A stretch of DNA of 64,000 bases from DASRBN01 sp035294305. GTDB taxonomy: Bacteria; Chloroflexota; Ktedonobacteria; Ktedonobacterales; Ktedonobacteraceae. The stretch spans positions 7,705-71,704 of the forward strand of contig DATGLD010000019.1 of NCBI GenBank assembly GCA_035294305.1, written 5' to 3'. The stretch's first letter is position 1. Every line of letters starts with the position of its first letter. The notes below the pieces were generated by a model. That model was not told the origin of the DNA and did no database searches. It saw nothing but the letters and a program-made list of their open reading frames with translations. Shown in pieces: positions 61,166 to 64,000 of the stretch. A program made the translations under genes and the position numbers.

Positions 61166-62341
61166 TCAGGGTATGGGCATAAGGATCACATCGCCAATGG
61201 CGTATTCATCGCTGCGGGCGAGTACGATCACCGCTCCTTTTACCTGCGGCTGGTAGCAGGCGATCCAGGGAACTTCCGCTGTGCGATAGAGACGGACGAG
61301 CGCGGTCAGCAACCAGAGCGGCATCTTGCCATTGAGGATGAGTCCGCGACCGGCCTGAATCGGTGGGAAATGCATCCCTTCTGCCTGCAGGTAGTCAAGG
61401 TATTCATTGTTGAGTTTGATCGAGAGTATCTGACCATAGGAGTTCTCGTAGAGCCGGTACGTGAGTCCTTTGGGAGCAGGCTCCGTGCCGAATTCGAGTT
61501 GCGGCGGCTTCATCCAGCCGATGCGCGGATCGAACTGGTAGAATGGCTGCTCGCCAACCTGGGCCGCCAGATCGCTGTAGAGCCAGCCGGGGCCTTTGCC
61601 GTAGATGGCCAGTGGCTTGTTTGATGGCAGTTCTCCGGCGAGTAGACGCAGCATAGCAGGCTTCCATTCCTGCGCGCCGGCATCGAACTTGCGCAGTAAG
61701 TCTAGGAGAACGACGGGTTCCGCAGGCGCCTTTTGCAGTTGCGCCTGCTCTAACTCGGCCAGCGGATAAGTGGAAAAGAGCGCGGCAATGCGATTCATCA
61801 GCGCATCGAATACCGGCCCCTGCGCGCGCGTGCCGCGTTCTAAGCTGGTAAGTGTGCCGCGAATGACGGGTGTTGCTTCGGTCAACATGGATGCTCCCTG
61901 TAGGGTAGAATGGAGAATGGCCAGTGGCAAGAGTTGGGTTGAGCCGAGCAATTGCTGCCAGAAGTGGGTGGCCTCGTCATTGGGGTCGCGATAGAGTAAG
62001 ATCGAGTGCGTGCATTGGTGCAGGATGCACTGCTGCCATGCTTGTGGACGGCCACCTACATCTACCAGGAGCGGGGTATGGCGGTGTTCCAGGTCGCGGC
62101 AGATACCTTCGACGAATGCTGGCGTCCATTCTGCTTTTGATTGTACCTTAATGAGCCGGGCATTTTCTGGATCGAGCGAGCGGTGAATCTCTTGATACCA
62201 GTTGCCCTCGCCGTCAGGGCAGGCGCGCACGATATGATGTTTGATGCCGCGTTCATACAGCGCCATCGTCAGGCTGTAGAAGAGGACGGATTTGCCCGCG
62301 TTGGGCGGGCCGCCGATCAATATGGCCGGAAGCAAGTTCAT
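61166..62341 (-). CDS. csx3: AAA-Csx3 ring nuclease fusion
   Basis: The N-terminal half is a P-loop ATPase (GGPPNAGKS at 10-18, LLVDVGGRPQAWQQ as Walker B-like region). The C-terminal part from about residue 235 is Csx3-like (YGKGPGWLYSDLAAQ, YQFDPRIGWMKPP, PLWLLTALVRLYR, PWIACYQPQVKGAVIVLARS). Csx3 (Crn3) degrades the cyclic tetra-adenylate second messenger of type III systems; a fused ATPase occurs in a known subset. AAAGGA lies ten bases before the ATG. It is divergent from the broken CARF gene. Confidence 0.85.
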   Translation of the reverse strand: MNLLPAILIGGPPNAGKSVLFYSLTMALYERGIKHHIVRACPDGEGNWYQEIHRSLDPENARLIKVQSKAEWTPAFVEGICRDLEHRHTPLLVDVGGRPQAWQQCILHQCTHSILLYRDPNDEATHFWQQLLGSTQLLPLAILHSTLQGASMLTEATPVIRGTLTSLERGTRAQGPVFDALMNRIAALFSTYPLAELEQAQLQKAPAEPVVLLDLLRKFDAGAQEWKPAMLRLLAGELPSNKPLAIYGKGPGWLYSDLAAQVGEQPFYQFDPRIGWMKPPQLEFGTEPAPKGLTYRLYENSYGQILSIKLNNEYLDYLQAEGMHFPPIQAGRGLILNGKMPLWLLTALVRLYRTAEVPWIACYQPQVKGAVIVLARSDEYAIGDVILMPIP

Positions 62342-62385
62342 CGTTCGATAGTCCTTTCTCTATAATGAAAGTGAGTGTGCCGCTG

Positions 62386-62785
62386 ATGCCCGAATTAAAC
62401 TATATCCAGACGCTGGTAGCCACCCTTGGCGGGCAACCGCAGGTGGTCACCTTCACGCTTGATTTGCTGCTTCGGCATGGCGTAACAATCGGTGAAGTGA
62501 TCGTGATTCATCCACGGGCCGTTCAACCACGCCTTCAGCATGCCATAGATTGCCTGAACGCCGAATTTGCGGGCGACCGTTACCAGATCGATGAGCGGTT
62601 CATCAAGTGCCCCTTTCGCCTGAAAATTCTGGAACTCGACCACATCCCGCTGGACGATATCACCGACAACACCTCCGCTAATGGATATCTGCGCACAGGT
62701 CTGGGATAGCGCGGATTATGGGCCATTCGACCAGCGATTCCTCTACCGGCATTTCTCGCGCTACTTTGAAATAAACTACAACTAG
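62386..62785 (+). pseudogene. Truncated, frameshifted CARF protein
   Basis: The first frame encodes the N-terminal half of a CARF domain (YIQTLVATLGGQPQVVTFTLDLLLRHG, then IGEVIVIHPRA) and stops at 62709. A second frame from about 62681 continues the family pattern with ICAQVWD and ends at 62785 (PFDQRFLYRHFSRYFEINY). The GGRR/GGRK part that should follow is absent, so a deletion plus frameshift is likely. A TATAAT overlaps ATG 62365; ATG 62386 is the better start. Confidence 0.7.
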
Positions 62786-62813
62786 AGTATATCCTGTCCG
62801 GGCGGCAAATACA

Positions 62814-62878
62814 TCAGAAATGTTCTGATATTTTTCAGAAGTTTTTCTCATCTGTTCTGAAGGGTTATGGTATATACT
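62814..62878 (+). promoter_or_regulatory. Operator-promoter region before csx15
   Basis: TCAGAA-ATG-TTCTGA (62814-62828, perfect 6-3-6 palindrome), a second TCAGAA at 62835 exactly 21 bases further and TTCTGA at 62855 are followed by TATACT at 62873-62878. This resembles the cas10 promoter region in operator, helical spacing and -10 hexamer. It points towards csx15, with a palindromic element in between. Confidence 0.6.
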
Positions 62879-62910
62879 CTGGGGGATCATATGCTTACCA
62901 TTATGCCTGA

Positions 62911-63029
62911 CATCCACTCATAACTCGGGGTGCAGGGGTTTCACCCCTGCCGGGGTGCGGGGTGTCCCCGCTTGCTTCCCCTCCCGTCCTGACGGGCCGT
63001 AGGCCCGCTGCAAGAATTATGAGTGGATG
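62911..63029. mobile_element. MITE-like element between operator and csx15
   Basis: Perfect 13-base terminal inverted repeats (CATCCACTCATAA at 62911 and its complement ending at 63029) flank 93 bases of G+C-rich hairpins (GGGGTTTCACCCC, ACGGGCCGTAGGCCCG). No coding capacity. It separates the operator region from csx15 and may have been inserted there. Confidence 0.6.
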
Positions 63030-63083
63030 GCAGATTATGCATGTTGACAACCCAATGGCGAACCCGAATGAAGGAGTATTTCT

Positions 63084-63464
63084 ATGCTTGTCATCAACTT
63101 TTCTCATCCTTTCACTGCCGAGCAGCGGGCGCGCATCGAGGCGCTGGCCGGCACATCTTTAGAGGATATTCGCACGATACCCGTACAGATCGACCAGGCG
63201 AAGCCGCTGGAACCACAAATCGCGCAGTTGGTAAATGCGGTGGGCCTCTCGTCTGAGGAGTGGCAGACACGCCAGTTGCTCATCAATCCGCCTGGATACG
63301 CGCCTGCCGCCTTTGTCCTGCTGGCAGAGTTGCATGGGCGCATGGGACATTTCCCCGCATTGATACGCTTGCGCCCGGCAGCAGGGGCGGTCACGATGTA
63401 CGAGGTCGCGGAATTGCTCGACCTGCAGGTGATCCGCGAACGAGCGAGGGAGAGAAGGTTTTAA
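63084..63464 (+). CDS. csx15: Csx15 ring nuclease
   Basis: Small CARF-fold protein of 126 aa resembling Csx15, a family reported to degrade cyclic oligoadenylate or to associate with type III loci. Typical stretches are MLVINFSHPFTAEQRARIEAL, IPVQIDQAKPLEPQIAQLV, LLINPPGYAPAAFVLLAELHGRMGHFP and LIRLRP, quoted in parts. A GAAGGAG lies eight bases before the ATG. Together with Csx3 it gives the locus at least two distinct signal-degrading proteins. Confidence 0.8.
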   Translation: MLVINFSHPFTAEQRARIEALAGTSLEDIRTIPVQIDQAKPLEPQIAQLVNAVGLSSEEWQTRQLLINPPGYAPAAFVLLAELHGRMGHFPALIRLRPAAGAVTMYEVAELLDLQVIRERARERRF

Positions 63465-63481
63465 TTGAGATTCTGTTATCG

Positions 63482-63605
63482 TTTTCCACGGGAGCAAGCA
63501 AGTGCGTACCTCGATGGAGGGCGACCACAAGTCCATAACCGGCATCGTAGCCTCCTTTTCCACGGGAGCAAGCAAGTGCGTACCTCGATGGAGGGCGACC
63601 ACAAG
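63482..63605 (+). repeat. 50-bp direct repeat
   Basis: Two exact 50-base copies lie at 63482-63531 and 63556-63605, starting TTTTCCACGGGAGCAAGC and ending GAGGGCGACCACAAG, with a 24-base spacer. The second copy runs into the palindromic repeat at 63590. It looks like a duplication of the repeat flank rather than a CRISPR unit. Confidence 0.75.
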
Positions 63606-63737
63606 GATCCCCGCTCCCCATCCCTGCCACCCCACCCTTACAATGACCACAGCTCCGCCCCAGGGGAGGCAGCGGCGTATCATAGTAGGGGCGGGAGAGG
63701 AGTGGAGGTGAGGCGGGGATCCTTGTGGTCGCCCTGC
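63590..63737. repeat. GGAGGGCGACCAC palindromic repeat, copy C
   Basis: Outer arms with 22 perfectly inverted bases (AGGGCGACCACAAGGATCCC at 63592 onwards and the complement ending at 63735) around a diverged inner stem. It lies between csx15 and an IS4-like transposase. Confidence 0.75.
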
Positions 63738-63746
63738 CGGGGGTCT

Positions 63747-64000
63747 TTAGAAGCGCATGGAAAAGCGCCATTGGCCATGGTGCCGACGCAAGGGTAAGCA
63801 CTGGCGTAAAGCCCCGTCATAGCCTCTGCGCTCGATAGCGCGTAAATAGAGCCGACCCAGCCGCAAGTGGCCTTTGTCGCGACGATCATGCCGGTCGTAG
63901 CGCTCGCGGTGTCCGCTATGGACACAGGAGGCGGCCAGATGCATCAGCCACCAGAAGGCCAGAAATAAGACCAGCAGCAGGCGCTCCAGATGATCGCGTT
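63747..64000 (-). CDS. IS4-like transposase, C-terminal part
   Basis: Partial gene that continues beyond the right edge. The visible 84 residues (RDHLERLLLVLFLAFWWLMHLAAS, then HRERYDRHDRRDKGHLRLGRLYLRAIERRG, given in part) have the hydrophobic helix and basic tail typical of the C-terminus of DDE transposases of the IS4 superfamily. It ends 10 bases from a palindromic repeat. Subfamily cannot be set from this fragment. Confidence 0.65.
   Translation of the reverse strand, partial: RDHLERLLLVLFLAFWWLMHLAASCVHSGHRERYDRHDRRDKGHLRLGRLYLRAIERRGYDGALRQCLPLRRHHGQWRFSMRF

Noticed and set aside
63482..63605. 50-bp direct repeats as a two-unit CRISPR array
   Set aside because: Repeat too long, spacer only 24 bases and the unit is part of a dispersed palindromic repeat.

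Overview
The window looks like chromosome of a Ktedonobacteria-type Chloroflexota. This rests on moderate G+C, frequent palindromic intergenic repeats, Uma2 endonuclease paralogues with coiled-coil tails, a FtsA-like/baseplate-J-like gene pair, a GlmL-type ASKHA protein and a zinc-ribbon protein with Leu-Pro-x-Trp repeats. The organism assignment is inference from gene content only.

Layout. 1-2.8 kb: the right end of an integrated element whose large serine recombinase sits inside a DUF790 (Bax1-like) gene; only the 3' part of that host gene is in the window. 2.9-11 kb: a lipoprotein, an unknown protein and a sulfur-themed stretch (two Stf0-type sulfotransferases with matching promoters, a sulfatase, a sulfite-oxidase-like molybdoenzyme preceded by two palindromic operators, a Rieske oxygenase). 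11-18.5 kb: a membrane-anchored baseplate-J-like protein, a FtsA-like ATPase and alaS. 18.6-25.2 kb: a Uma2 nuclease, a P-loop kinase, a HAD phosphatase, a frameshifted arylamine N-acetyltransferase, rlmN, an alpha/beta hydrolase and a frameshifted streptogramin-lyase-like lipoprotein. 25.2-26.7 kb: an IS66-family insertion sequence with a split transposase. 27.2-35 kb: a complete F1Fo ATP synthase operon, atpZ-B-E-F-H-A-G-D-C. 35.7-47.5 kb: gpmI, a palindrome of perfect DnaA boxes, glmL-like, the zinc-ribbon repeat protein, a RusA-like resolvase, DUF92, small membrane proteins, holA and a MidA-like methyltransferase. 47.7-49.1 kb: a second Uma2 gene and a frameshifted DUF427 gene.

49.1-63.5 kb is the most interesting region, a type III-D CRISPR-Cas locus. 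Ten tightly packed minus-strand genes encode Cas10 (GGDD cyclase, no HD nuclease), several Cas7-like RAMPs, Csx10, two Cas11-like small subunits, a Csx19-like protein and a large protein with two CARF/ring-nuclease-like domains around an unassigned basic middle domain. Upstream are cas6, a Csx3-AAA ring nuclease, a broken CARF gene and Csx15. No cas1, cas2 or array is present, only one solitary repeat-like sequence. The cas10 promoter and the promoter-like region before csx15 share TCAGAA/TTCTGA palindromes, which suggests one regulator. The inferred logic is that crRNA-guided Cas10 makes cyclic oligoadenylate, the double-CARF protein senses or degrades it, and Csx3 and Csx15 switch the signal off.

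The right edge (63.5-64 kb) holds repeats and the C-terminus of an IS4-like transposase. Several genes (NAT, Vgb-like, IS66 transposase, DUF427, CARF) carry single frameshifts, some in homopolymers or short tandem repeats, so some could be sequencing errors. No tRNA or rRNA gene was recognised.
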